Source: an uncultured Pleomorphomonas sp.
GTDB lineage: Bacteria; Pseudomonadota; Alphaproteobacteria; Rhizobiales; Pleomorphomonadaceae
Direction of reading: 5' to 3'
Assembly (NCBI GenBank): GCA_937868725.1
Contig: CALMMQ010000018.1
Location: forward strand, 1 to 45,131
DNA: 45,131 bases
Shown: positions 7,575-16,996 of the stretch, piece by piece
Numbering within the stretch: position 1 is the first letter of the stretch
Layout: every line of letters begins with the position of its first letter
Program-made: the position numbers and the translations under genes
Notes under the pieces: model-generated
What the model saw: only the letters and a program-made list of their open reading frames with translations
What the model was told of the DNA's origin: nothing
Databases searched by the model: none

Positions 7575-8411
7575 TCAGTAGGCGCTGATGCCGGTGCCCT
7601 TGCAAACCTTGTCGAACACCGCCTTGACGGTCGGGTTCTGGTAGGAGGCGACCAGCGCCTTCACCCACGGCGCCTCGGCGTCGGCGGCGCGCACGGCAAT
7701 GAAGTTGCGGTAGGGATTGTCGACGATGGCTTCCTGGGCGATGCGGTTGTCCGGCCCGAGCCCGGCCTTCAGCGCCCAGTCGGTGTTGACCACGGCGCCG
7801 TCGAGGTCGTCAATGGCCCGGCCGACCACGCCGGCGTCGAGTTCGGTCACCTCGACCTTCTTGGGGTTTTCGGCGATGTCGGCAACGGTGGCGAGAATGC
7901 CAGTCCCCGGCTTGAGCCTGATGACGCCCTGCTGGTCGAGCACCTTGAGCGCCCGTCCCTCGTTGGAGGGATCGTTGGGCACGCCGATCTTGGCCCCGGC
8001 CGGCAGTTCGGCCACCGACTTGATGGTCTTGGAGTAAAGGCCGATCGGCCAGACGCCGGTATAGCCGGCGATGACGATGTGATAGCCGTTCTGGGCGATC
8101 TGATTGTCGAGATAGGGCTTGTGCTGGAAGGCGTTGGCGTCGATTTCGCCGCGCTCCAGCGCCTCGTTGGGCTGGGTGTAGTCGTTGAACACCACGAGGT
8201 CGAGCTTGAGCCCGGCCTTGCCGGCCTCGACTGCCGCCGCCCGCCAGACGTCCTCGTCCTCGCCGGCCATGATGCCCACCTTGAGCTCGGACTTGTCGGC
8301 GGCGCGGGCCGGCGAAAGGCCGGCGCCGGCGAACACGGCGAGAGCGGCGGCGGCGAGCGCGGCGAGGCCGGCACGGCGCGACGAGAGCAGCGAGAGAACG
8401 GTCTTGGTCAT
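7575..8411 (-). CDS. metQ: Methionine-binding protein MetQ (NlpA family)
   Basis: A 278-residue periplasmic binding protein and the first gene of metQ-metN-metI. The N-terminus is a signal peptide with a long Ala/Leu core ending in SPARA, before ADKSELKVGIMAGEDEDVWR. No lipobox cysteine is visible, so the protein appears to be soluble, unlike the lipoprotein MetQ of E. coli. Family marks include NDYTQPNEALERGEIDANAF, KIGVPNDPSNEGRAL and the closing VDNPYRNFIAVR. ATG 8411 follows AGGA at eight bases. Substrate assignment rests on family similarity plus adjacency to MetN with its NIL domain. No SAM riboswitch could be recognised upstream. Confidence 0.93.
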   Translation of the reverse strand: MTKTVLSLLSSRRAGLAALAAAALAVFAGAGLSPARAADKSELKVGIMAGEDEDVWRAAAVEAGKAGLKLDLVVFNDYTQPNEALERGEIDANAFQHKPYLDNQIAQNGYHIVIAGYTGVWPIGLYSKTIKSVAELPAGAKIGVPNDPSNEGRALKVLDQQGVIRLKPGTGILATVADIAENPKKVEVTELDAGVVGRAIDDLDGAVVNTDWALKAGLGPDNRIAQEAIVDNPYRNFIAVRAADAEAPWVKALVASYQNPTVKAVFDKVCKGTGISAY

Positions 8412-8430
8412 GGTGTCATTCCTGGGTGGC

Positions 8431-8465
8431 GATCGGCGGATCCGATCTCGAACGACGACGTCGTC
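8431..8465. promoter_or_regulatory. Leader dyads upstream of metQ
   Basis: The 191-base gap between the response regulator gene and metQ contains GATCGG/CCGATC (8431-8436 with 8442-8447) and a perfect 12-base palindrome GACGACGTCGTC (8454-8465). Either could be a leader hairpin or a regulator site. I could not match a known riboswitch class, so the role is unknown. Confidence 0.25.
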
Positions 8466-8602
8466 TTCGCTGCAAAATATGGCAGATGCCGCTTTTGGCG
8501 GCGAAGGCTGTGCGCGCGTAATGGGCGACGTTGCCGGAAATTTCATCCGCCGATCAGCGAATTTGCGGATTGGTATTCTAGCGGGCCGGCGCGGTGGCGC
8601 GC

Positions 8603-9370
8603 TCAGGCGCAGCGCGGCGGCGCGCCGATGGTCTCGACCTTGACATCGAACACGTAGCCGTGGCCGCGTTCGGTGCGGATGACGCGCGGGCTGGTCGGGT
8701 TGGGCTCGATCTTGCGCCGCAGCCGCAGGATCAGCACGTCGATGGTCCGGTCGAAGATGTCTTCCGCCGCCCGATGGGTGAACTCCAGCAGCTGGTCGCG
8801 CGACAGCACCCGGCCATGGTGCTCCACCAGGGCGTGGAGGAGGTCGAACTCGGCGACCGTGAGCGCCACCGGCGCCCCGCTCGGCGCCGTCAGCCGGCGG
8901 CGGTCGACGTCCATGACGTGGCCGAGGAAGCGATAGCCGTTGCGGATGGTGTGCACCATTTCGAAGTCGTTGGCGGTGCGCCGCCGGATGGCCTTGACGC
9001 GGGCCAGGAGTTCGCGGGCGTTGAACGGCTTGACGACGTAGTCGTCGGCGCCGATCTCCAGCCCCATGATGCGGTCGAGATCGCCGCCCCTTCCGGTCAG
9101 CATAATGATCGGCACCGCGCTGGTGGCGCGGATGCTGGCGGCGATGCCGAAGCCGTCGCCATCGGGCAGCTGCAGATCGAGGATGATGAGATCGATCGGC
9201 GCGTTGCGCGTTGTGGCCTCGAACAGTTCGGCGGCGGTGGCGCAGGCGACCGCTTCCATGCCGTCGCTGATCAGCGTGTCGCAGACGACCTGCCGCACCG
9301 CGCTGTCGTCGTCGACGACGGCGACGCGCAGCCTCGGCCGGCCGTCGTGCCCACTTGCTGCCGCACTCAT
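8603..9370 (-). CDS. OmpR/TorR-type response regulator
   Basis: A 255-residue two-component regulator. The receiver domain has the acidic pocket VVDDDS (Asp20-22), phospho-acceptor Asp65 in LIILDLQLPDGDG, Thr92 in MLTGRGG and Lys114 in YVVKPFN. A winged-helix DNA-binding domain follows, with ALTVAEFDLLHALVEHHGR, the recognition-helix region FDRTIDVLILRLRRKIEP, and the wing VIRTERGHGYVF. ATG 9370 has a strong GGAGGA site five bases upstream. It is divergent from the histidine kinase at 9828, its likely partner, with 457 bases between them. The layout suggests control of the adjoining ABC importer operon, though no target site is proven. TorR-like is a subfamily impression. Confidence 0.92.
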   Translation of the reverse strand: MSAAASGHDGRPRLRVAVVDDDSAVRQVVCDTLISDGMEAVACATAAELFEATTRNAPIDLIILDLQLPDGDGFGIAASIRATSAVPIIMLTGRGGDLDRIMGLEIGADDYVVKPFNARELLARVKAIRRRTANDFEMVHTIRNGYRFLGHVMDVDRRRLTAPSGAPVALTVAEFDLLHALVEHHGRVLSRDQLLEFTHRAAEDIFDRTIDVLILRLRRKIEPNPTSPRVIRTERGHGYVFDVKVETIGAPPRCA

Positions 9371-9827
9371 CCCGTCCTCCCGCCGGCGCGCCGCCTCCGG
9401 GGCGGGCGATGCTGGCCGGCAGGGTTTCACGCAGGGTGCGCTTCTTCAAGAGGAAACTGCTGACAAACGGCAGTGACATAGACTTGCGTCTAGGTTTGTG
9501 AACAGTGTTACAGCTCTGACGACAAACGCGAAATACCCGGTTCATACGCCGGGTCGATCCTGACCCTGACCACCCGTCGGGGAGACGGCGATGGGCCTTG
9601 CGCCCCTCGCCGGCCGGTTGCCGCCGGACGTCGGGTGGAGGGGAGAGATGTTCATGTCAGACCTCGGTTTCGGGGCGGTCGCCGGTCGCCCGGCCTCCTG
9701 CCGTGCGCCGGTCGTTACCGCCGACTGTCGATTTGCCGTCGCCGCGCCCGCGCTTTCGCGACAGATTGCCGATGCCGGACTGATTCCGGCCTGAGCCTGT
9801 TTCGGCCGCCATCGGGAGATCGCCATC
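9371..9827. promoter_or_regulatory. Divergent control region between response regulator and kinase genes
   Basis: A 457-base region that should carry both promoters. It contains recurring ACAAACG-type boxes: ACAAACG at about 9473 and 9532, and the complementary GTTTGT near 9494. A small dyad AGAC-TTGC-GTCT lies around 9480-9491. Spaced repeats of this type are compatible with OmpR-family binding, but the assignment is an inference. Bases 9540-9650 are GC-rich with no clear signal, and a short possible reading frame starts at 9648. Confidence 0.35.
9648..9794 (+). CDS. Possible 48-residue leader peptide or small protein
   Basis: The frame opens with ATG at 9648, right after a purine-rich GGAGGGGAGAG that would make a good ribosome-binding site, and ends at TGA 9792-9794, 33 bases before the kinase start. 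It encodes MFMSDLGFGAV, then a Cys- and Ala-containing sequence ending DAGLIPA. There is no membrane segment or recognised domain. In a GC-rich genome such frames arise by chance. The ribosome-binding site and the position just ahead of the kinase are the only reasons to list it. Confidence 0.2.
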   Translation: MFMSDLGFGAVAGRPASCRAPVVTADCRFAVAAPALSRQIADAGLIPA

Positions 9828-11624
9828 ATGACCGCTTCGGAGCCGCTTGCCGTTGCCCCAGCCGGCCCGCGCTATCGCCGCGGTGGTCTGCGCCGCCGGC
9901 TGTTTCTGGCCTCGGCGATCATCTTCGGCGCCATCGTCGTCGTCGAAGGCGTGGCGCTGGTCGGTCTCGAACGGCTTGACGGTCTGCTGACCGACATGCA
10001 GCGCGAACAGGTTGCCGATGCCCGCCGCATGCTCGATCTCACCGAAAGCACCTCCAATCTGATGCTGGCGGCCCGCCGCTTCCGCGACGTCGCCGATCGC
10101 GAGGACCTGTCGCAGGCCGAGATGACGCTGCGTGACGAACTGCGGCGCTTCTCCGCCCTCGCCAAAGCCCTGCCGACGCTCCGCACCGCCGACGAAGTGC
10201 CGCCGGTGGCGCAGGCGGCTGGCCGCCTCGGCGCCATCGCCGCCGATCTTGCCGCCACGGTCGCCGAAGCCATCGACGCCAATGCCGGTCTGCGCCTGGC
10301 CACTCAGGATCTGGCGCTGGTCAAGAGCGCGCTGATGGGCGACGCCGACGAGCATCCGATGACCGCCGTGGCTTTGTCGCTGGCCAGTTCCGCCGTCGCC
10401 GCCTCCGACAGCGCCGACGTCGCCGCTCAGCAGGCCGCCTTCCAGAAGATCCTGGCCCGCGACGGTCGACCGATGGCGCTGACGCTGCTGGTGCCGCTGT
10501 TCGAACGCCGGTTGACGGTGATCGATGTCGAGACGCGTCAGCACCGCCTCATCCTGGCCGCCGACGATGCCGCCCGCGACATCGCCCGGCTGGGGCGCGA
10601 CTATTCCGGTCTGATCGAGGCGGCGAGCCACGACCGTCAGGCGACGGCCGCCCGCGCCCTCGGCATGGGCAAGGTGGCGGCGGTTGGCATCGGGCTGGCG
10701 CTGCTCGTCGCCGCCTTCCTGGTGGTCAACGCCTTCCTGCGCGGCGCCATTGCCGATCTCAGCGGCATCGCCGACGCCATGCGCCGCCTCGCCGCCGGCG
10801 AGGAGGGCGCCGATGCCCCCGGCACGGCCCGTCGCGACGAGATCGGCGCTCTGGCCCAGACCTTCGGCGTCTTCAAGGCCCGCCTTGCCGAGCGCGAGCA
10901 GTTGCAGCGCCAGTTGCAGCGGGCCGAGCGCCTTGAGGCCATCGGCCGCTTCACCGGCGGCGTTGCCCACGACTTCAACAACGTGCTGACGGCGATTTCC
11001 GCCAACATCCAGCTCATTCAGGAGACGACCGAGCCGCGTTCGCCCAACAACCAGCGCGCCTTGCGCGCCCTCGAGGCGGCCGAGAACGGCGCTGCCATGG
11101 TGCAGCAGCTCCTGACCTTCGGCCGCCGGCGGCCGCTCGACCCGACCCCGACCGACATCGACGCCGTCGTCGCGGCGCTGGCCGAACTGCTGCACGACAA
11201 CTTCGGCGGACCGATCCGGCTCGAAACCGTGCGCGAGGGCGAGCGGACGGCGCCTCTCATCGCCCTCGTCGATCCCGGTCAGCTGGAAAATGCCCTGATC
11301 AACCTGCTGTTCAACGCCCGCGACGCCATCGAAGGCGAAGGGCTGGTCCGCCTGGTTACCGGCCTGTCGGCCGACGACCGTGTCCGCATCCGCGTCGAGG
11401 ACAACGGCATCGGCATGACCGCCGACGTGCTCGATCACGTCTTCGAGCCGTTCTTCACCACCAAACCGGCGAACCAGGGCAACGGTCTCGGGCTCGCCAT
11501 CGTCTACGGCTTCGTCCGCCAGTCGGACGGGTCGATCGAACTGCGATCGGTGCCGGGGGAGGGCACCGTCGTCGACATCGAACTGCCGCGCTATCCGCCG
11601 GCCGGCGCCGTTCCACTGGTCTGA
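9828..11624 (+). CDS. Membrane sensor histidine kinase with periplasmic helical domain
   Basis: A 598-residue kinase. TM1 is at about residues 25-47. A periplasmic region of about 230 residues, rich in Ala and Arg heptads, has the look of a TorS-like helical-bundle sensor. TM2 is at about 282-304 and HAMP at about 305-357. A short coiled coil leads to the phospho-acceptor His381 in GGVAHDFNNVLTAI. The ATPase domain shows the N-box NALINLLFNARDAI, G1 DNGIGM (about 525), F-box FEPFFTTK and G2 GNGLGLAIVYG. No receiver or HPt domain is attached, so it should phosphorylate a separate regulator, most simply the divergent one at 8603. It is followed at 144 bases by a periplasmic binding protein gene, and partnership between the two for sensing is plausible. 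Confidence 0.92.
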   Translation: MTASEPLAVAPAGPRYRRGGLRRRLFLASAIIFGAIVVVEGVALVGLERLDGLLTDMQREQVADARRMLDLTESTSNLMLAARRFRDVADREDLSQAEMTLRDELRRFSALAKALPTLRTADEVPPVAQAAGRLGAIAADLAATVAEAIDANAGLRLATQDLALVKSALMGDADEHPMTAVALSLASSAVAASDSADVAAQQAAFQKILARDGRPMALTLLVPLFERRLTVIDVETRQHRLILAADDAARDIARLGRDYSGLIEAASHDRQATAARALGMGKVAAVGIGLALLVAAFLVVNAFLRGAIADLSGIADAMRRLAAGEEGADAPGTARRDEIGALAQTFGVFKARLAEREQLQRQLQRAERLEAIGRFTGGVAHDFNNVLTAISANIQLIQETTEPRSPNNQRALRALEAAENGAAMVQQLLTFGRRRPLDPTPTDIDAVVAALAELLHDNFGGPIRLETVREGERTAPLIALVDPGQLENALINLLFNARDAIEGEGLVRLVTGLSADDRVRIRVEDNGIGMTADVLDHVFEPFFTTKPANQGNGLGLAIVYGFVRQSDGSIELRSVPGEGTVVDIELPRYPPAGAVPLV

Positions 11625-11641
11625 TCGGCGCAACGCTCACG

Positions 11642-11698
11642 CGGCGGCTCGCCGAGCCGCCGTGCCAACCCCAGCTTTGCCGGCTTGGCCGAGCCGGC
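11642..11698. terminator. Two tandem GC-rich hairpins between the kinase and binding-protein genes
   Basis: The first stem is CGGCGGCTC with GAGCCGCCG (11642-11650 and 11654-11662, 3-base loop). The second is GCCGGCT with AGCCGGC (11679-11685 and 11692-11698). They sit 18-74 bases past the kinase stop and ahead of the next gene. No U-tract is present, so termination is possible but unproven. Confidence 0.45.
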
Positions 11699-11767
11699 AC
11701 GGACATTCCGCCGCACAAGGGGGAGTTCGGCCAGTCACGGCCCGAAAGGCCGGTTTTGGAGGAACCC

Positions 11768-12745
11768 ATGAAGAAGACGCTTCTGACCACCTTCGCCGCC
11801 CTCGCCATGATGGCGCCGACCCTGGCGCTCGCCGACGATGGCAAGGTCATCATCTACACCGCCGCGCCGCAGGAACTGGTCGACAAGATCATTCCGGCCT
11901 TCGAAAAGGCCTCCGGCCTCAAAGTCGAGCTGATCAAGGCCGGCGCCGGCGAACTGCTCAACCGCCTCAAGGCCGAGAAGGGCCGCCAGACCGCCGACGT
12001 GCTGTGGTCCGTGGGCGGCGAGATCCTGCAGGCCAATCCCGACCTGTTCGGCAGCTACCAGCCCAAGGAATCCGACAAGATCATTGCGGCCGTCAGGCCG
12101 ACCGGCAACTGGACGCCGTTCACCGTCGTTGCCACCTCGTTCGTCGTCAACACCACCGAGCTTGCCGAGGCCGATCGGCCCAAGACCTGGCAGGACCTGG
12201 CCGATCCCAAGTACAAGGGCCGCATCTCCATCGCCCGCCTCGACAAGTCGTCGTCGGCCTACATCCAGCTCGCCGGCCTGTTGCAGATCTACGGGCTCGA
12301 CAAGGGCTGGGACCTCTATAGCCGCATCCTCGACAATACCCAGCTCGCCAACTCGTCGGGCGCCGTGCCGAAGTTCGTCAACGATGGCGAAGCGGCCATC
12401 GGCATTGCCAACGAGGACATCGGTCTGCGCTTCAAGGTCGGCGGTGGCCCGGTCGACGTCGTCTATCCCAGCGACGGCACGACGGCCCAGGCCGACGGCA
12501 GCGCCCCGATCGCCACGCCGGCCAACCCCGAAGGCGCCAAGATCTTCCTCGACTACGCCCTGTCCAAGGAAGCTCAGGAACTGGTCGCCTCCGTCGGTCG
12601 TCGCCCGGTTCGCACCGACGTGCCGGCCATCGCGACGCTGAAGCCGCTCTCCGAACTCAACATCATCAAGTACGACGTCGAGTGGGCCTCGGGTTACCAG
12701 AAGGCGGCGCTGGCCAAGTGGAACGAGATCATCATGACCAAGTGA
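11768..12745 (+). CDS. AfuA/FutA-class periplasmic binding protein
   Basis: A 325-residue extracellular solute-binding protein (family 1/6 fold). The signal peptide MKKTLLTTFAALAMM...ALA ends at about residue 22, followed by ADDGKVIIYTAAPQELVDKI. Family features are the VLWSVGGEIL region, TSFVVNTTEL, PKTWQDLADPKYKGRI and GIANEDIGLRFK. The class includes Fe(III) proteins (FbpA/FutA), sugar-phosphate binders (AfuA), 2-aminoethylphosphonate binders and polyamine binders. The adjacent C-terminal tyrosine pair used by many ferric-binding proteins is not seen, which argues mildly against iron. GGAGGA lies just before ATG 11768, so this start is preferred over the in-frame TTG 12 bases upstream. It is the first gene of the importer operon behind the sensor kinase. 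Substrate is unresolved. Confidence 0.85.
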   Translation: MKKTLLTTFAALAMMAPTLALADDGKVIIYTAAPQELVDKIIPAFEKASGLKVELIKAGAGELLNRLKAEKGRQTADVLWSVGGEILQANPDLFGSYQPKESDKIIAAVRPTGNWTPFTVVATSFVVNTTELAEADRPKTWQDLADPKYKGRISIARLDKSSSAYIQLAGLLQIYGLDKGWDLYSRILDNTQLANSSGAVPKFVNDGEAAIGIANEDIGLRFKVGGGPVDVVYPSDGTTAQADGSAPIATPANPEGAKIFLDYALSKEAQELVASVGRRPVRTDVPAIATLKPLSELNIIKYDVEWASGYQKAALAKWNEIIMTK

Positions 12746-12753
12746 GACCGGCC

Positions 12754-12780
12754 GGGCGGTCGCCATGGCGGCGGCCGCCC
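12754..12780. other. Hairpin after the AfuA-like binding-protein gene
   Basis: GGGCGG (12754-12759) pairs with CCGCCC (12775-12780), and CGCC/GGCG (12761-12764 with 12767-12770) pair inside. It lies between the binding-protein stop and the ATPase start, consistent with differential expression within one transcript. Confidence 0.5.
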
Positions 12781-12817
12781 TTCGGTTAGACGACGACTTG
12801 CAGCGGGGACCGCCGAC

Positions 12818-13881
<1,064 letters not shown>

Positions 13882-13885
<4 letters not shown>

Positions 13886-15600
13886 CCGCCACTACGCCGC
13901 CCCCCACCACAACGCCGCCCCCCACCACCACGCTGCCCCCCAGCCGCCGGCCGGCCATCGGCCTGTTCAATTTCTGGAATGGCGTCTTCGCCCTCTGTCT
14001 GGCCGTGATCGCCGTGCTGCTGATCGCCCCGCTGTCGGAGGTGTTCGTCGTCGGCTTCGTCGATCCGGAGACGCAGGGCTTCACGCTTGGCAACTACGTG
14101 CGGGTGCTGACCCATCCCTATTACGTCGGCGCCCTCGGCAACACCGTGCTGGTCGGCGTCGGCGGCATGATCGGCGCCTGCCTCGTCGGCGTGCCGCTCG
14201 CCTATTTCGTCGCCCGCTACCGCGTTACCGGCCGCAGCGTCATCTCGACGCTGGCCGTGCTGGCGCTGGTGTCGCCGCCGTTCATCGGCGCCTACTCCTG
14301 GATCCTGGTGCTCGGCAACAACGGCTGGGTGACCAAGGCGCTGCGCGAGTTCGGCATCGCCATGCCGTCGATCTACGGCACGCCCGGCATCATCCTGGTG
14401 TTCACGCTGAAGTTCTTCCCCTTCGTCTACCTGATGACGGAAAGCGCCCTGCGCTCCATCAACCGGTCGTTCGAGGAAGCGGCTGCCAACCTCGGCTGCG
14501 GACCGCTGGCCCGCTTCTTCCGCGTCACCCTGCCGCTGGTCTTCCCGGCCGTCAGTTCCGGCGCCATCCTCGCTTTCGTGCTGTCGATCGCCGACTTCGG
14601 CACCCCGGCCATCATCGGCCGGAACTTCCGCACGCTGTCGACCATCGCCTACAATCAGTACACGGCCGAGATGGGCGGCACGCCGTCGATCGCCGTCGCC
14701 ATCTCGGTGGTGATGATCGTCATCTCCATGGCGGCGGTGTTGCTGCAGCGCTACTTCCTCAGCAAGCGACGCTACGCCGGCGCCCTGACCAACCTCACCG
14801 AGCAGAAGGACCTGACCGGCCCGTTCGGCGCCCTCGTCCACGTCTTCTGCTATCTGGTGGTGGTGCTGGCGGCGCTGCCGATGATCGTGGTGTTCTACAC
14901 CTCGGTGCTGGCCACCAACGGTCCGGTGTTCACCGGCGCCTTCGGTCTGTCGAGCTATCGCCGGGTGTGGAACGAACTGCCCAACGTCGTCGGCAACTCC
15001 TTCAGCTTCGCCCTGGCCGCCGTGGTGCTGATCACCATCACCTCCGCCTTCATCTCCTACATCGTGGTGCGGCGCGAGACCTGGCTGTCGGGCCTGCTCG
15101 ACAGCCTGCTGATGGTGCCCTACGTCGTGCCGGGCGTGGTCATGGCCATCGGCTTCGCCCTCACCTTCAACAAGCCGCCGGTCGATCTCATCGGCACCGC
15201 CGCCATCATCGTCATGGTGGTGTTCATCCGCCGCCTGCCTTACGGCGTCCGCTCGACCTCGTCGATCCTGCGCCAGATCAAGCCCTCGATCGAGGAGGCG
15301 GCGGTCAACCTCGGCGCGCCGCCGGCGCTCGCCTTCCTCAAGGTGACGGTGCCGATCATGATCCCCGGCATCGTCGTCGGCGCCATGATGAGTTTCATCA
15401 CCGCCATCAACGAACTGTCGTCGACGCTGCTGCTCTACACCGGCGCCACGGCCACCATGCCCATCAAGATCTACTCCGCCGTGCTCGACGGTGAATTCGG
15501 CCTGGCCGCGGCGCTGTCGACCATCCTGCTGGTCAGTTCCGGCATCTGCGTCTTCATCGTCTTCCGCCTGTCCGAAAGCCGCGAAGGCGCCTTCGTCTGA
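13882..15600 (+). CDS. Two-domain ABC permease (FbpB/AfuB type)
   Basis: A 572-residue inner-membrane protein with about 12 transmembrane segments in two homologous halves. Each half has an EAA loop: FEEAAANLGCGPLARFF in the first and IEEAAVNLGAPPALAFLKV in the second. These contact the ATPase. This one-chain arrangement is usual for ferric-ion, AfuB and phosphonate systems. The start ATG 13882 overlaps the ATPase stop. The first 20 or so residues are an unusual Pro/Thr-rich tail encoded by near-perfect 18-base tandem units (13897-13914 and 13915-13932, with a degenerate third), giving PPPTTT twice. Such a run could vary by slippage without shifting frame. Confidence 0.92.
13897..13950 (+). 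repeat. 18-base tandem repeat encoding a Pro/Thr tail
   Basis: Units 13897-13914 and 13915-13932 differ at one base and both encode PPPTTT. The third unit, 13933-13950, keeps the cytosine run but encodes LPPSRR. The unit length is a multiple of three, so copy-number change would alter only the length of the permease N-terminus. Confidence 0.7.
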
Positions 15601-15669
15601 CATCGGCCAGCCGTCGCCGACGCCCCCTGTGGTGGCCGTCGGCGACCGGCCTGGCCCGAGGATCGTTCC

Positions 15670-16644
15670 ATGCGTATCGACTGCCTGTCCGTTTCCAAAT
15701 ACTCCGCCCCCGGCAAGCCGGGTGACGACGTGCCGGTGCTGTTGCCCGGCCAGTGCTTCGCCGTCTTCGACGGCGCCACCGACGTCAAGGGCACCACCAT
15801 CGCCGGTGCCGGCAGCGGCCGTTTCGCCGCCCTCGAAGCGGCGGCGGCGCTCGCCGGCGCCATGGCCAGCCACGGTCCCGGCGGTCTCGCCCCGGAAGCG
15901 CTGATCGCCGCCATCAACGCCCGCCTCGGCGCCGCGCTGCGCCGCGAAGGCGCGGCGCGCGGCACCGCCGTCTCGGCCGCCACCACCATGGCGCTGACCG
16001 AGATCGTCGGCGACCGGCTGCGCTTCACGCTGGTCGGCGACAGCGGCATCCGCCTCAATGGCCAGGAGACGGTGCAGAGTCTCAAGCCCATCGACGACAT
16101 CATGGCGGCCGGGCGGGTGGCGCTCTACCACCACCTTTGCCGGCGCGGCATCGCCGAAGCCGAACTCGAAGCCGCCTCCCGGCGCGGCGTCTTTCACGGC
16201 TTCGATGCCGCCATCCCCGAGCTGCTGTCCGCGGCCGAGGCCGCCACCCTCATCGCCGACGCCCGTGACCGCCTCGCCGGCCAACTCGACGCCGCCTTGC
16301 TCGCCTTCGTCGATCCCATGCTGCGGGCCGGCATCGCCCGAGGTCAGTACGGCTACGCCAACGATCCCGACCACCCGCTCGGTTATGCCGTGATCGACGG
16401 CACCACCTCGCGCGGCTACGGCCTCGTCAGCTTCGAGCGGCCGCGCCGCGAGGTCCGAACGGTGGAAATCTTCTCCGACGGCTACCTCGACCTGCCCGCC
16501 GGTACCACGCTGGCCGATTGGGAGGCCGTGGCCGCCCGCATCGAACGGCAGGATCCGAGCAAGATCGGCGCCTATCCCGGCGTCAAGGGATCGAACGCGG
16601 TGCAACTGTTCGACGACCGCACGGTCATCATCCTCGCCGACTGA
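15670..16644 (+). CDS. PP2C-fold (PPM) phosphatase-like protein in the importer operon
   Basis: A 324-residue protein with the scattered metal-site motifs of PPM/PP2C phosphatases: VFDGATD (residues 32-38, the usual D-G-x-G-G position), VGDSGIR (122-128), EIFSDGYLDLP (266-276) and DDRTVIILAD (315-324). There is no signal peptide or membrane segment, so it is likely cytoplasmic. The metal-binding aspartates are present, but the DGATD and DDRT variants differ from classical serine/threonine phosphatases. Catalysis is therefore probable, while the substrate, protein or small phosphate ester, is open. ATG 15670 follows GAGGAT. The gene starts 69 bases after the permease on the same strand, so it probably belongs to the operon. 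A phosphatase with an AfuABC-like importer would fit uptake of a phosphorylated compound; that is inference. Confidence 0.7.
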   Translation: MRIDCLSVSKYSAPGKPGDDVPVLLPGQCFAVFDGATDVKGTTIAGAGSGRFAALEAAAALAGAMASHGPGGLAPEALIAAINARLGAALRREGAARGTAVSAATTMALTEIVGDRLRFTLVGDSGIRLNGQETVQSLKPIDDIMAAGRVALYHHLCRRGIAEAELEAASRRGVFHGFDAAIPELLSAAEAATLIADARDRLAGQLDAALLAFVDPMLRAGIARGQYGYANDPDHPLGYAVIDGTTSRGYGLVSFERPRREVRTVEIFSDGYLDLPAGTTLADWEAVAARIERQDPSKIGAYPGVKGSNAVQLFDDRTVIILAD

Positions 16645-16650
16645 AGAACG

Positions 16651-16996
16651 TCAGACGAGGCCGCTGTCGACGTAGCGCAGTTTCTGCACCTGATCGACGT
16701 TGACCAGGAACGGACGGTGGCAGCGCAACAGCGGCGTGCGCTGCTGCAGGATGTTGAGCGGCACCGCCGCTGGCCGCTCGACGCCTCAAGGTCGGTGACG
16801 CAGACGCCGGCCCGCGATTCGACGCATTCGACGGCGTCGATCTTGAGGAAATACACCATGTGCTGACCGAAGCACGGGATCTGATGCAGATGGTTGGCCT
16901 CCGGCAGCACTGAGAAATCCTGGCTGCGGCGATCGGTGCGCAGCCGTTCCAGCGTCAGCTCGAGCCGGTCGCGCGTCACCGGCTTCAGCAGGTCGT
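16651..16996 (-). pseudogene. Remnant of a LytTR-type response regulator
   Basis: The minus strand encodes DLLKPVTRDRLELTLERLR (the end of a receiver domain), then HQIPCFGQHMVYFLKIDAVE and VESRAGVCVTDLE (start of a LytTR domain). The frame is then lost near 16785. The next frame gives VPLNILQQRTPLLRCHRPFL, then VNVDQVQKLRYVDSGLV and stops at TGA 16651-16653. One base lost, or two gained, explains the shift. The receiver's first half, with the phospho-acceptor, is absent and is replaced by serine-dehydratase-like sequence. It is not a functional regulator as read. Confidence 0.7.

Noticed and set aside
8412-8602. SAM riboswitch upstream of metQ
   Set aside because: The position invites it, but I could not find the conserved core or pseudoknot of SAM-I, SAM-II or SAM/SAH types. 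Only short dyads are present.
8412-9545. N-terminal extension of metQ through the response regulator gene
   Set aside because: The frame is open by chance. The signal peptide begins at 8411 with its own ribosome-binding site, and the extension overlaps a real regulator gene on the same strand in another frame.
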